In this document: piece after piece, positions 1 to 12,830 of the stretch
How the letters are laid out: each line of letters begins with the position of its first letter
Position numbering within the stretch: position 1 is the first letter of the stretch
NCBI RefSeq assembly: GCF_023053635.1
Contig: NC_086183.1
Coordinates: forward strand, 35,197,501-35,261,500
Source of the DNA: Elgaria multicarinata webbii
Lineage: Eukaryota > Chordata > Lepidosauria > Squamata > Anguidae
DNA: 64,000 nt
Direction of reading: 5' to 3'
Made by a program: the position numbers and the translations under genes
The notes under the pieces: model-generated
What the model was told of the DNA's origin: nothing
What the model saw: only the letters and a program-made list of their open reading frames with translations
Database searches by the model: none

Positions 1-1609
1 TCTAGCAACCCGAAGAAATGTGTGTGATAGGCTGACAACCAGTTATCCATTTCAACAGAGTTTAATTCTCTTCCATGAAGGTTATTGGGGGCACCTTCAA
101 TTTTGCTCTATTTATGAGTTCCATTTCACTCTAAGGCTCAGATGTATCTTCTCTCGCTTACATGCTGAGGGTCATCGCCTGAAAAACTGTTATTACAACT
201 TTGGAACTGCCTAACGCCACAGTTGTGATGGGCATACGCCCATTGTTACTCATGAAAGGGAAGATTTTCCACCCCACATCGCTCGGCTCAGTCCCGCAGG
301 GCCTCCGGATAGGGCTCAGCCCCAGTCCGCATCCCTGCAGAGCCCCTGCCGCTCCAGGAGGCAACACTAGGCTCAAGGCCCGACCTGGCAGAAAGCAGCT
401 TCCTATGTCCCTAGTCAACTCTGTTGTCATTGTCCCCATAGTAGAGGTTGCCCTAGGGCTACTCCTCTTCTCCAACCCCACCCCACTGAGAGGGCTTTTG
501 AAATTCAGTGAGTGAGCAGAGCTGTGAAGTCAATCACAGCAGCAGCACTGGGGAGGGTGCAACCCATTCAGTCACACTCCCGCCCCCCACCTACCTACCC
601 CCCCCCCGCTTTCCCCCACACACACCCTGCTTTCCCACCCACCCCTTTTCTCCCTGTGGCTGGGAGCAATGTTGATGTCAAGGGTATCCTGTAGGGAAAA
701 GGGCCAACTGCCCACTCCTGAAGGGCAGCGTTTGGAATCCCCTCCCCAGACTCCTTCTCCCCGCTTAAAAAAACCAACCACCCGTAGTTTGAGTGCCAGT
801 GGTTAAAATGCTGCCGGGGAGGCTATTCCCCACCCCCACCCGGCTGTCTGTGGCTGGCTTGGATTTCCACCTGCAAATCCCCAATGCCACACAAACCGCC
901 CGCGGGGCTGCAGCAGACGTCAGCCTCGTGCCACGGCCCCATCAGAACCCCAGGGCTCAGCCCCAGGCGCTCCACTGACTTGCACACAGACCTGTTGGAC
1001 ATTTGGCCGCAAAGCTCCAAATGAGCCTCCCAGGCAAATTCAGAACCTGGACGCTGCTTCCGGGGGGGGGGGGACGGACGCAGGTTTCAGTGAATCTTTG
1101 TAAAAGGCAGAGAGAGATTCTCTCTGGCCTGTAAAATCCAGAGGCCTTTTCCAGAGGGGAATGTCAAGCGTTTGATTCATCTTGCAACCTGCCTGCACCG
1201 AGCAGTGAGTCATTGCCGGGCTCTGGCAACAGCCCCGAGGGCCCAAAACAGACAACCAACGTCATAAACGACGCACTGTCATAATTCCTGTCCACACAGC
1301 CACGCTGCGCCCAGGACTGGGCTTCAGTGGCGACCTGAGGGCCCACGGCCTACGTTCAAGGCAGGAACAGCAACCAAGCTCCCAGCGTAAAGCTGTGCCA
1401 GATCACACCCACGGAGTTGTAAAGTCAATGTGGCGCCCGTGGACGCCACAGGCTATTTCACCCATGATGAGCACCCTGTCAATATGCAACCTCCTCCGCT
1501 TGGGGGTCGTTGTGTTATGTGAATCTGGCAAACGTGGGTGATGCAAGGGTTAAGTAACCTGCAACAAGCCACAGTGTTTCGTCCGAACCCTATCAGGGAG
1601 AAACCCATC
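1..1609. other. Noncoding sequence, no recognised element
   Basis: No open frame here has a recognisable domain, and all frames are short. The stretch contains C-rich simple sequence around 590-640 and a G run near 1,063-1,074. I infer that it belongs to the first intron of the minus-strand gene whose promoter lies near 33,400. Confidence 0.4.
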
Positions 1610-1845
1610 TCCCTGCCCACTTTCTCTATCATTTTGTCCAACTCTCTCGTGTCTCTCCTGGCTCACCTTTTCTCTAAGCAAAACAGTCCCAGATGTTGTC
1701 ATCTTACTCGCAGGGGAGTTGCTCCAGCCCCAGGACCGTTTTGGTTGGCCCTTTCTGCACCTTTTCCAGCTCTATGTTGTTATTTTATTTTTTTAGCTGC
1801 GGTGACCAGAATTGTGCACAGTACTCCAAGCGTGCTTTGAAAGTG
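1610..1845 (-). repeat. CR1-type LINE internal fragment
   Basis: The wording 'gttgctccagcccc', 'ccttttccagctct' and 'gaccagaattgtgcacagta' is typical of the reverse complement of amniote CR1 sequence upstream of the 3' end. A related fragment lies at 40,200-40,420. The copy is diverged and truncated at both ends, and its boundaries are approximate. Confidence 0.5.
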
Positions 1846-4800
1846 CTTTAGACTGCACACAGCCATCATTCTTGCAGCCATCCTGCAAAGGTGGGGGCCA
1901 GGCCATGGCCCAGCGATCATGCCTCCAATCAGCCAAAGTAGAGGCCTGGCAAGGCTGGAGGAGAGGGGCTCTGGCTCAGGCCCATTCCTTTGGCGATGCT
2001 TCGGGATCAAAATCCTGCTGCCTGGGTCTTGCCTGCTGAAAGCCAGGACATGCAAGAAGAAACTTTCTGCACTGCAGAAGGAGAACAGCAGCATGGTGCC
2101 GAGATGGCTGCACACAGGCTCTCGTTCTGTCTTTCCTTCCGCCCTCATCCCAAGGACCAGAGGATCAGCAGTGCGGCCAAAGTGTTCCAGAGCAAAGAGG
2201 CTTCCGACACAAACGGCATGCTTTCTTCATGTGGAGGCAGAGCAGGGCCTAGCCGAGCGGCCCCCAAGACCGCACCTCCTGCCTGTTTCATGCTCTCCCA
2301 CCTCTGCCTGGGTCCGGGATGCTGGCCTGCCTGCTGTGCCATACTCAGGAGCAGCACCATGCTCCGGATCTGTATGAGGCCAGAAGGGGTCCCAATCCCC
2401 ATGCACTTTTGTTCTTCACAGAGGAAGGCTTGCAAGGGCAGCTGCCAATGATGGGGATGGGGGAGCGCAGCCTCTTCTACTCTCCTCCGCCCTGGGGGAG
2501 GCCAGATGGTGGGCAGAAACTGGCTTGCAGGCAGGAACCACAGGTGCTCCATCTGACGCTGGGGAAGGGGAGAGGTGTGGGGGCCCAGAGCCTGGCAATC
2601 GGGGCAGCTGAGCCCCATGGCTGCCTTAGCCAAGCCAGACCCCTTGCGGCCAGATACCCGGCTTACAGCCGACACCCCCTGCAGCTTAGGCAGAGAGCAG
2701 ACAGTGAAGCCCACGTGCAGACAGCTAAATCCCCTCTTCCTCTGCGAGTCAATCTCCAAGCCAGACTCTTCCAACAAGCCCCCTCCCCCCCATTAAAAAT
2801 GCAATTTGTGAGAAACACTATAAGCTGAAGAATCTCTCCTCTGCCTCGTGGAGGCAAGTTTGGAGCTGAGGCACATCTGTGTGAAGTGTTCACTATAGGC
2901 AAAAGAATATTCCAGCCTCCCTGCAGGTCCACCAGTTACCCTCCCATGTATGGGACGGTGTGAATCCACACAGGCCCTGCAGAGCTACTTAAGACAACAG
3001 CCCAACAGCTTCTAATGGAGGTTTTGGGGCTGCTAAAAGAGTCGAGACACCCTCTGTGGGCTTGGAGTGCAAGGAGGAAGTGATGCTCTTTGCAGCAGAG
3101 AGGGGGTCTGCTTTGAATCACCTGCAAATGCACCCACAAATGCACAGACGGGGGATGCTGCTCACCTCAAGAGGAACACTGCCAGGAAATTTCTATTCTG
3201 GGCCTGCCCTGGGTATGGCTCCCATCAGGCCCAAGCTGCAAGGGAATTTCTATGTTCCTTAGAACTGAGGCGGGGTGTGTGTGTGCAGAACTATGGCCAC
3301 CACCGAACGGCCTCGCAGCTCTTCACTTGGGAAACAGGAGAAGGAAGAGCGCTTCCCCGGCGTGCTGCTCTCACGGCCTTGCCTGAGCCATGGCAGGCGG
3401 GATGCTCCACGGGCAGCAGCTACCTCCTATTTAAATCAGGCACCTCATGGTTTTAGGACTGGGAGGAGGTGACAAAGAGCAGATGCACCTGGTCTTTTTG
3501 TTTAGTTTTAGGTAGAGCTTTGAAAAAGACACTTTGGCCAGGGGTAGTTCCTTGAAGGTTTGCAAGGAACAGAGGGTTTATTTATTTATTTTCTATCTTG
3601 CCTTTCCGTCCAAAATGCTGCTCAAGGGCAGTGCCTGCCTTGGGGAACAGACATGGACTCAGGATTTCTTGGGGCCTTTAGAACTGGGGATGTCAGGTCA
3701 GGAAACACTAAATGCATAGAGGAGGGGCTAGCAAGACACACCCACCCCCAGCACCTGCATCCTGAATGCTTTTGCCGGCTCAGAATCTCTCAAGGTTTGC
3801 CCAATGGCCAATATAGGTGTGCCTTTGTAGGAGCGTGCGCAACAGGCCCACACCTTGGACTAGCCCCGTTCATGAAACTCTCGCACAGAACCCTGGTGAA
3901 AACACACCGAACACGCCTGTTTGTGTTCAAATGCGGAAGATCGGAGCCCGATGTATTGGCATTGCCAGTTCCAGCCTGTAGAAGGCCAGTCAGTGGTCCC
4001 CTGGGTAACAGCTCCTGGGTGGTGGAGCCTGTTTGCTCTGTGACTCAGATGGCAAGCTGGGGAAGCACACCACCCGGCTCCAGGGCATCACCACGGAACC
4101 CTTGCCACCCTGTGAAGGGCACCGCTGACTAGCAACTGTTCACAACCACCGGCCTGTACATCTTCCAGGCTTCCAGTTCTATTCTTCTTTCACTGCTCCT
4201 GCAATTTCCCTTTATTTTGCACCATCCAGCTCTGCCTATTCCCCCGCACTGTGTGAGGGCAAGTGGGCGATCGCTCCCTTTGAAAAGGGCATCCCACCAA
4301 CTCCTTCTCTTTCCAGGAGGGCAGAGGCAGCTATGCTCTCCTCCAAAATCAGGGCTTGCTGTCTTTCTATCAGCCCATGGGAAACAGCAGGAAACAAACT
4401 ACGGCTGGATCTTCAGGCAGCAATTTAATACCAAACTACAGCTGGTGAAGCATGAAGCGTTCTACGGCAAGATCTCGTCCAGCAGAGAACTGCCAAGATG
4501 AATGCACTCCAGGTTCAAAAGCAAGTCCCACATGCTGGTAAAGAGAATGTTCGCCCTGCTGCAAATGACGCGAGCGCACATCTGTCTCCCAGACAAAAAC
4601 TGAACCCCAAAGGGAGCGCATTGCCAAAGAGAATGGAAGCAGAAATGTACAGATCTGCAATATGCAACTGTGACTAACAATGGTACAAAAGGCTGCCAAA
4701 GAATTCTGCATGGTAGTTGAGGAAAGAGAAAAGCGATGGAGTGGGATGAAGGGGTAAGAGAGGAACAAGTTCTCCAAATGCAAGAGCTCTGTTGCAGTTT

Positions 4801-6069
4801 GCAATGGAAAGTGGCCAAAATGCCATTGTACAAAGTTAAGTCTCCCCAAGGCTTGGAGTCGCAAAGCTGAGACCCCAACTTAACAATGAGCCTATGCTAA
4901 AGCAAGGGGGGACCTGAGGGCACCTGACCCTGACTTCAGTTTTGCTGGAGAATGTTTAAACCAGAATAAACACACCATGCAAGTGTCATTCAGCCAGTCA
5001 ATCCAAAGAGAATGCAACAGATGGCCAAGAATTTAGCGTAAGTTAAGACATGACAGTGACATAGGTGAAGGGCCCTGTGTATGCTGAACAGAAGGGCAGT
5101 TTGCCTAAAAGTTAGCAGAGATTATGGCCGACCTCTGTCTCCCTCAGCAGAAGAGCAAGAAAAGGAAGGCTGTAGAAATAACCCAACAGACAGCTTCGGA
5201 CAGCACTGCTCCCAAGGCAGCCCCCTTCTGCAGAGGGCTGTCTGCCTCCAAGAAAGGATGGCTGCGTTGTTTAACTCTCTGGGACACAGACCCATAACAA
5301 TCCCCGGGCAGAAGGATGCAGGCTGTTTTAGAGCAACATCTCCTGTGCAGGCTAACCGAAACTAACAGAAGCTTCTCAAAAGCATGGATGTGTATGAACC
5401 AGACAGAAGGTAGAACCATTTTACTTAAAGCCCAGACTGGCAAATAGCTTTAAAGGCACTCTGAATTATCCCATTCTAGAGCACTTCCAACATCACAACA
5501 TTCTCATGGCAAAATGAACTCTTCGAGGCTAATTTCTTTCCCAGAGCTTGTAGGAGGAAACAGCAATTTGATTCATTCACTTGTATCTTAAAATCCATGT
5601 GAAATTCATTCCATGCACATTCCCTCTAGATATGCAGCACTTCTGAACTGTTCCAACATGATAAAAAATAATACCAGTTTTTCTAGACTCCTCTGCCAGA
5701 AAATCAACCTAGTAGGCCTGGAGGAAGAAAAGGAGGTCTCCATAAAATCCAGGCACACTGAACTCCCACACAGACATTAATGGGAGCCCCAAAACATGGG
5801 GGCCTCCACAGACGACACCGGCAATAAGCTCACCTGTGCCAGGCTGAGCTCAGAATAAGGATATGCTGCAAGGTACAGGAAAGCCTGCTGTTCCCTGTGG
5901 TGGGCTATGGAAGACTCACCTCTCCAAGCCAAGGTCAACCTCAACATGCCCAGGATCTCCCATGCTTTGACACATAAGTCAAGCGTGGATCTTGATGGAA
6001 ACAACAGCACACACAACCACCAGATGTTATGTTTAACTCATTTAAAATTATGGAGAAAATGAACTGGAA
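1846..6069. other. Noncoding sequence with one short LINE tail
   Basis: No exon-like open frame with recognisable homology is visible on either strand. At about 3,570-3,620 there is a short TTTATTTATTTA-led fragment that resembles the reversed 3' tail of the LINE family seen at 20,485 and 33,868. The rest looks unique. Confidence 0.4.
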
Positions 6070-6490
6070 ACACGTTTCTCCCTCTCGCATAATGGTAGAA
6101 TCTGTTATCATCCAATCAAGCTGAATAGTGGGAGATTCAGGACAGGCCAAAGGGAGGACTTCTTCACACAGCAGAGCTAAGCCATGGCATTTCCCACCAC
6201 AAGATGTCATGATGGCCACTAACCTCGATGGCTTTAAAAGGGTATTAGACAAATTAATGGAGAAGGCCAGCAATGGCTACCAGTCATGATGGCTATGCAT
6301 GACCTCCAGTACCAGAGGCAGGTATCCCTCTCAACACCAGTTGCTGAGTAACATGAGCAGGAGATGCTCTTGCACTCATGTGCTGCTCGCGGGCTTCCCA
6401 CTGGGGCACCTGGTTGCCCACCGTGGGAACAGAAAGCTGGCCTAGAGAGGCCTTTGGTCTGATCGAGTACAGCTCTTTGATATTCTTGAC
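6070..6490 (+). repeat. CR1 LINE 3' portion, plus orientation
   Basis: The copy follows the usual CR1 3' order: a 'gggagattcaggaca' block, 'gatggccactaacct..gatggctttaaaaggg', then 'gcgggcttcccactgggg' and 'ctggttgcccac'. It ends near 'ggtctgatcgagtacagctc'. It is several hundred bases long, 5' truncated as usual, and closely parallels the copy at 24,641-25,310. Confidence 0.75.
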
Positions 6491-8689
6491 ACGCACTTGT
6501 ATCTACGTTTTGGTCTTCCACAGAGCTCACTCTTACAGCATATTTGTTATGCATGTGTGTGCATACACACAGAGGTCATGCCTTCATAGAACTCTATGCT
6601 CCAAACACCCAACCTGTGGATCTATCTTTTAACAAGAAACTCTTTCAAGGAGCAGAAGAGTGGCGTAACCTAAGTCATGGCAAGGTGCTTTCAACACTCT
6701 CAACCTCCACAAAGGGGAGAAATTCCTAAGAAAGTGACTACTTTCAAGCACACTCTACCACCATTTCCATGTATCAAGAACAGAACCAAAGTGACATGTG
6801 CACGCACTCATGCAAACCCCACCAAGGGAAACACAAGAACAAGGCCCACATCCCTGAAGAGGCTCTGCAGACCAGATTTCCCCCTCAATCCCAGGATAAA
6901 CCTGACCTTGGTCCTCTTGACTAAGCCAAAAAGCCGAAGACTGTTTTTTCCGAGTTATGTTCTTCTCTCTGGGTTCCTTCTGAACACATCTTCCCTTTAC
7001 AGTTCTTGCAATGAGAAGGAAGCTCGCCGCATGTCATCCCAATTACTCATGTCTTGCTGCTGTGACATTTCCTCCAGGAAATGAGAAATGGTTGGAATGC
7101 AGCAAAAGTGAAATCACGGAGACTGTGCAGATGGTCAGGATGAGGTCTGTGCCTATGCTGGGCCCCTACGTCAGCGTGTGGGAACAAAGTGCTTTCTGGA
7201 GCTCCTTGGAGGTCAAGGGTTGCTTCTTCTTGGCCTTCTCCACCAGGATGCTGAGCACCAGCACGGGCTAAGAGAAGAGCAGCCACAGCTTTTACTGGAA
7301 ATAACTCAGCAGCCAAGTGAACAATGCAATGACTCAAGGACAGATCAGGAGGAATGGGAGGAAGCTTCAGGGGAGTCCCTTTGCAATATGATGCTGAGCC
7401 AAGGATTATGTCACGCTGTCCAAACCTTGGACGGCGTTATCTGTGGATGCCAGTGGACCTGGCCTGCTCCATGAAAGCTGTCCTTAAGCCATGGCCGGAA
7501 AAAGTATTTCCCATTCTGAGGTGCCAGAATGAAAGGAGTGTGTTAGAGGGAGGAAGCGTGTGACAGTACTTAGGCCCCCTTTCCCACGTGCTCCTTGCAC
7601 ATGACGACAAACCGTCGCCCCACAATCTCCACGGAAAGAGCCTTCGCGCATTCTTTCCAGCAGGCAAAGCTCCAGCTTCCTTCCCAACAGGTCAACTCCC
7701 AAAGCCAGCGCTGTATCGATATTGTTCCTGAAGGAACACTTTGCTCTTTTCACACAAAGCTTGAGGTAGGGAAAGTCGACTTGGAAGTGAGGCATGAGGC
7801 ATCGAAATAAGCAAAGCCCAGATCTCTCCCCACCCCAAGCCGAACTTGCTAAAATATGGGCGGTGAAGAGAAAGGCCAGTCTTCTTCAGAACCCAGTGCA
7901 ATCCAAGCCCGAAGGAAATCCCAGGAAGCCAGGACACAACTCCTTGGGGCAGGGCAGCAGTGGGAGGAGAGGCAGAGCAGCCTGATCAGGAGACAGCCCA
8001 GGGAAGGCTAGGGAACATTTGCTTATTTGCCAGTGGAGGAACCGAGTGAGTGCCTGGCCAGGAGTGGATTGCAATAGTTGAGAGAGTAAAGAAAAAGAAA
8101 GAAGGGAAGAGACGGCGCTGAAGGGCCAGGAGCTCAGGGGAGGGACAACAGATGCAAATGCCAGCAAAGCCAGGGAGATGGACCCATCCAGCCGGAGAAG
8201 GGGAGCAGAGGCGTCCAAAGCAAGCACCTGGGACAATCCATGTGGGCTGAAATTGACACATGCCAAGCATTTCTTTTGATGTCCGGAGACTCAATTCCGC
8301 TCAACTTCCCCCACACCAAGATTTGCAATGCAGAAGAATCAGATGTTCCCTTAAAGAACCAGGACCATCTGACAGCAGGAAAGCTGTATGAATGGACGTT
8401 ATAGCACAACCAGCACACGGGTCTTCTGGTTGCTTAATTGCTCATCATTTTCTTGACCTGCCTGACAGCGGCACACAGCTCACAAGCCACAGACTTCCTA
8501 CCCCAATATCTCCACTAACTTCCACCTTCCATTCCTTTCCTCTGACACACCTCTCTGGCTCACAGGTCCTGAGCTTCCTGCCAACCCCCCCTCCCAAATG
8601 AACTTGCTGCTTCCTTGGCATTCCCCCCCCCCCCCGGTTTGATCCACAGTTTCTGCCTATTTTGGCTCATGTCTGCCTTTGGCCCGTTG
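6491..8689. other. Noncoding, no recognised element
   Basis: Only short frames without domain signatures are present. A C-rich run lies near 8,622-8,637. No repeat family could be named. Confidence 0.35.
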
Positions 8690-9200
8690 GTCAACATCCC
8701 CAAGAGGCAGAGCGTGGTGCCAAGCCCTTTAGAGCTTTAAAGGTAATGACTAGCCTTTGGAGTTAGGCCTGGAAATAGACCAGCAGCTGGTAAAGTTAAT
8801 ATAGAACTAGAATTTCATCCTCCCCCAAAACAGCTCCTATCAAAACTTTAGCTGCTGCCTTTCGGACCAGCTGAAATTCCAGAGCACTTTTCAAAGACAG
8901 CCCTACATAGAGTACAGTGCAATTACAGTGTGGGTTACTAAGGCAAGTGGGACACGGCCAAGTTTGCCTTCAGCAAAACCAAGACCAGCCTAAGTTGGGC
9001 AAGGCACTCCTGGCCACAGCAGCCTCTTGGAAATCCAGGCGCAGCACTAAACTGCGAACTTGACCAGGGTAAGTGCACCCATCCAAAAGAGGCTGAACCG
9101 CTCCAGCGACACATTTCTGTCTTGTCTGGATTACGTTTCAATCTACTGCTGAAGGCAGACACCAGTTCAGAACTTCCGCAACCTGCCCGGGGAGGGTTCA
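8690..9200 (-). repeat. LINE fragment (second non-LTR family), minus orientation
   Basis: On the plus strand, phrases such as 'ccctttagagctttaaagg', 'aaaccaagaccagcctaag', 'cactcctggccacagcagcc' and 'gtcttgtctggattacgttt' are the reverse complement of an RT-C-terminal LINE region common in squamates. Frames are broken throughout, so this is an old copy. Edges are approximate. Confidence 0.5.
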
Positions 9201-9952
9201 CTTAGAAGGCTCCTGCTGCCTAGAATTCGCATTGCTTGGACTTCCAAAGTGCCTAGGAATGAGCTCCATCTCTGGCGCGCTCTCCTGGCTCGCCCTGTGC
9301 GTGAGAGCAGCCACCATGCCTAGGAAAGGTTCCGCTCCGCAATTCCCACGGTGTAAGCCAGAAGCCGAGCTGCAGTTGGAAAGAGACAGACAAAAGCCAA
9401 GCTGGCTGCTGACCAGTGTGTACTGCGAACTGGGATGCCAGTCAAATCCACGAGGGCAGCTGAAGCAACAGCAAAAGCATCAGCCCACAGTGAAGTGGCA
9501 GCGGCAATGGCCATCAGAGAAGCCAAAAGAGAAGCCACAGGTTCCAGCCCGCAGGCCTTGCACCCAGCATGCTCCAAACGCAGGGGCTGGGAAGCCGCCT
9601 CACTTGCACCCGAGTTCCTCTACGGCATTCGCTCAAAACACCGTGGTGCAGTCCAGCTGGCTTTTTTTCTTTCCAGTCTCTTCATCTTCACTAGTAGTTG
9701 GTCAAGATCCATCCCACAATTCACTCCCTGCACCCCCCAAGGCACTGGATCATAGCAGCCCCCACACAGATGGGTTTGCAGTGGCACATGGAACTGGCAG
9801 CGAAGGCCCCACACAGCCCAGCGTCTGCTGACAGGGAGTCATCACAGGGAGTCATCACAGGCTGCCCAGGAGTCCTCATTCTCGTCATGTTCCTGCACAG
9901 GCTCCTCTCTCAGGTCAACCTTTTCTGCCTCACTTTGAGAGGAGGTCACCTT
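9201..9952. other. Noncoding, no recognised element
   Basis: Overlapping frames on both strands (85-199 codons) show no known domain and look like chance frames in GC-rich sequence. Nothing else is recognised. Confidence 0.35.
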
Positions 9953-11438
9953 TATTATTATTATTATTATTATTATTATTTATTTATATAGCACCATCGA
10001 TGTACATGGTGCTGTACAGATAACACAGTAAATAGCAAGACCCTGCCGCATAGGCTTACAATCTAATAAAGTTGTAGTAAACAATAAGGGGGGAAAGAGA
10101 ATGCAAACAGGCACAGGGAAGTGTAAACAGGCACCGGGAAGGGTGAAGCTAACAGTATAGAGTCAGAACAAACTCAAAGTTTAAAAGCTATAGGGAAAAG
10201 AAAAGTTTTTAGCTGTGTTTTAAAAGCTGTGATTGAGTTGGTAGTTCTCAAGTGTTCTGGAAGAGCATTCCAGGCATGAGGGGCAGCAGAGGAAAATGGA
10301 CGAAGCCGAGCAAGGGAAGTAGAGACCCTTGGGCAGGCAAGAAGCATGGCATCAGAGGAGCGAAGAGCACGAGCGGGGCAATAGCGTGAGATGAGAGAGG
10401 AGAGATAGGCAGGAGCTAGACCATGAAAAGCTTTGAAGGTCAACAGGAGAAGTTTATATTGGATTCTGGAGTGAATTGGGAGCCAATGAAGAGATTTCAG
10501 AAGCGGAGTGACATGGTCAGAGCGGCGGGCCAGGAAGATGATCTTAGCGGCAGAGTGGTGGACAGAGACCAGCGGACTGATGTGAGATGAGGGGAGGCCA
10601 GAGAGAAGGAGGTTGCAGTAGTCCAACCGAGAGATAACCAGTGCGTGAACGAGAGTCTTGGCAGAAGAGACAGACAAAAATGGTCGAATCCTGGCAATAT
10701 TATACAGGAAGAAACGACAAGATTTAGCTACTGCCTCGATATGAGGAATAAAGGAGAGCGAGGAATCAAATATAAAGCCAAGGCTACGAGTTTCCTTGAC
10801 TGGAGTAAGCATGACATCGTTGACAGTAAGAGAGAATGAGAGATGAGGAGAAGGTTTAGGAGGAAAAACAAGCAGTTCAGTTTTTGCCATATTGAGTTTC
10901 AAACGGCGATGAAGCAGCCAGGCTGAGATATCTGAAAGACATGCTGAGATACGATCGTGGACATCAGGAGAAAGTTCCGGAGATGAGAGATATAGTTGTG
11001 TGTCATCGGCATACAGGTGATATTGGAGGCCATGGGATTGAATAAGTTTACCCAAGGGCAGCATGTATAGAGAAAACAGCAGCGGGCCTAGCACCGAGCC
11101 TTGCGGAACCCCTACTGAAAGGGGAAAGGAGGAGGACGAGCCGCCGTTAGCCGACACGCTGAAAGAGCGACCCTCTAGATAGGAGGCGAACCAGTTATAG
11201 ACAGAGCCACAGAGTCCAAGGTCATGGAGGGAATCTAAGAGAAGATCGTGATCAACCGTGTCAAAGGCTGCAGTTAGATCAAGGAGAATAAGGACGGAAT
11301 AATGGCCCTTAGACTTGGCAGTGAGAAGATCATTGGTGATCTTGGTAAGGGCTGTTTCAGTGGAATGCAAAGGACGGAATCCAGATTGAAAGGGATCCAG
11401 AGCAGAGTTACTAGAGAGAAAGTAATTCATCCTCCGCT
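9953..11438 (-). mobile_element. L2-clade LINE, 5'-truncated, young copy, minus orientation
   Basis: The element reads right to left. It starts inside the reverse-transcriptase region near 11,438, continues through the RT C-terminus and a short 3' UTR ('attgtaagcctatgcggcag', 'gtacatcgatggtgctat'), and ends in an AAT-type microsatellite tail at 9,953-9,990. That tail is the usual L2 end, likely generated by slippage during target-primed reverse transcription. The endonuclease half and 5' UTR are missing. Its RT frame is open, so the insertion is recent relative to other LINEs here. Related copies lie at 22,995, 24,027, 39,340 and 41,479. An AC microsatellite abuts the truncated 5' end. Confidence 0.88.
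10174..11430 (-). CDS. L2 LINE reverse transcriptase, C-terminal 418 residues
   Basis: This single open frame of 418 codons encodes most of a non-LTR reverse transcriptase. Residues near 15-35 carry the fingers motif [15 protein letters not shown]. The first catalytic aspartates lie in [16 protein letters not shown] (about 49-64). The [15 protein letters not shown] block follows at about 110, and the catalytic [10 protein letters not shown] box at about 140. The thumb and C-terminal connection region contains [12 protein letters not shown] and [18 protein letters not shown]. The YADDTQLY form and the downstream WNALP motif place it in the L2 clade of the CR1 group. The N-terminal endonuclease is absent because the copy is 5' truncated, so the first methionine is internal and this fragment could not retrotranspose alone. 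It lies inside the presumed intron of the minus-strand gene, in the same sense as that gene. The lack of stops over more than 1.2 kb is the notable point. Confidence 0.85.
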   Translation of the reverse strand: MNYFLSSNSALDPFQSGFRPLHSTETALTKITNDLLTAKSKGHYSVLILLDLTAAFDTVDHDLLLDSLHDLGLCGSVYNWFASYLEGRSFSVSANGGSSSSFPLSVGVPQGSVLGPLLFSLYMLPLGKLIQSHGLQYHLYADDTQLYLSSPELSPDVHDRISACLSDISAWLLHRRLKLNMAKTELLVFPPKPSPHLSFSLTVNDVMLTPVKETRSLGFIFDSSLSFIPHIEAVAKSCRFFLYNIARIRPFLSVSSAKTLVHALVISRLDYCNLLLSGLPSSHISPLVSVHHSAAKIIFLARRSDHVTPLLKSLHWLPIHSRIQYKLLLLTFKAFHGLAPAYLSSLISRYCPARALRSSDAMLLACPRVSTSLARLRPFSSAAPHAWNALPEHLRTTNSITAFKTQLKTFLFPIAFKL

Positions 11439-11466
11439 ACACACACACACACACACACACATACAC
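11439..11466. repeat. (AC)n microsatellite
   Basis: Eleven AC units run from 11,439 to 11,460, then ATACAC follows. The tract sits directly at the truncated 5' end of the L2 copy. Confidence 0.9.
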
Positions 11467-12654
11467 TCTTTCCCTGAGACCCGGGCTTTTTCCTTTACAG
11501 GCAGAAGCAGCAGCTCACCAGGCTAGCAGCCACTTCCTCATTCCAAAGTCCCAAAGCCCCCATGATGGGTGGCTCTTTCAGGTGAAGCTCCAGACAGTTT
11601 CACTCCCAGGTGGCTGCCAGCCTCCTCCGGGGAACAACGGCAGGCAGAGTCGTGCAGCCAAGCTCAGTGGGAGCGCAAGAATGGCCAAGCAAAGGCCCAG
11701 CCTGCTTTGGTTTCCAGCCCCAGGCGGGCGAGAGGCAGCGCCAGGTCAGGCACTGGGGGCAACGCTTTCTCCGCGCCTCTGTTCCCAGCACAACATGTCA
11801 AGGGAAGGGGCAGCCTCCAAGGCACTGCTTGAACAGGCCTTGTGCTCCCAGCAGAGCTCAGCCATGACGCAGTAACCAAGGGGTGCTCCATCAGCCCCGC
11901 CACAGCAGTGGGGAGGGGAGGGGAGGGGGGCTGCTGCTGCTGCCAGGCTCGGTCTCTTGACCACAGTGTGCAGGTGTGGGCTTTGGTTTGGGAAGCGGAT
12001 GAGGCGGGAGCTGAACTTTGCCCCAACAGACCCTGAAGTGATGCATGCGGCTGCCAGGAGGATTTATGGGCCTAGAGGTAAACTGGTTAGCACCACCTTT
12101 GGCAGCTGCGCCCACTGTGACCCGACCTCATCTCAGGAAACTAAAGTGGGACTGAGCTACCCAGGCCAGCCTCAACTCCCACTTCACACCCACATGCTCA
12201 CACCGCTGCTTTGACAGAGGCTCTTGGTGAAGCCGAAGTGTGGGCTGCATTTGCTCTTGCCTTGGTGTACCAAGCCGCAAATCACAAAATTGCAGACCAA
12301 TGTGCGAAGCAGCCCTTTCAGCTATGTATGTCACGATATACACAAAGGGAGAAATCAAAGCAAGCTGCTAAGGCGAAGTCTGGGCTGTTCTCTGCTCCCC
12401 TTTCCTCCCACGTGGGAAGGGCTTCCACTTCGGCCAGAGGGATCAGACCCCCAAAGCGCATCCAGTGTGGCCAGCTTCCCGTTTCCCACAGTAGCCAAAC
12501 ACCAGTGAAACGGCTCTGTCCTTACCACTCACAAACAACAAAACAAACCAGGTTTAAGGTATATGTGTATAGAAATATACAACAAATTTAATATAAAAAC
12601 AAATGTTTCACACAAAGTATAAAACAATAGATTAGCAGTCCATCAGTACATCAT
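11467..12654. other. Noncoding GC-rich sequence
   Basis: Several overlapping frames of 60-126 codons exist on both strands without any recognisable domain. A G/CTG-rich patch lies at 11,915-11,945. I see no exon, RNA gene or repeat that I can name. Confidence 0.35.
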
Positions 12655-12830
12655 ACATAGAATCATAGAACAGCAGAGTTGGAAGGGACTTACAAGGCCA
12701 TGGAGTCCAACCCCCTGCTCAATGCAGGAATCCACCCTAAAGCATCCCTGACAGATGGTTGTCCAGCTGCCTCTTGAAGGCCTCTAGTGTGGGAGAGCCC
12801 ACAACCTCCCTAGGTCACTGGTTCCATTGC
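12655..12830 (-). repeat. CR1 LINE 3' end, minus orientation
   Basis: On the plus strand it begins with 'tagaatcatagaacagcag' and 'agttggaagggactt', followed by 'gtccaaccccctgctcaa' and 'ctgcctcttgaaggcctcta'. This is the reverse complement of the canonical CR1 3' terminus (ending TTCTATGATTCTA). It is moderately conserved. Confidence 0.85.
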
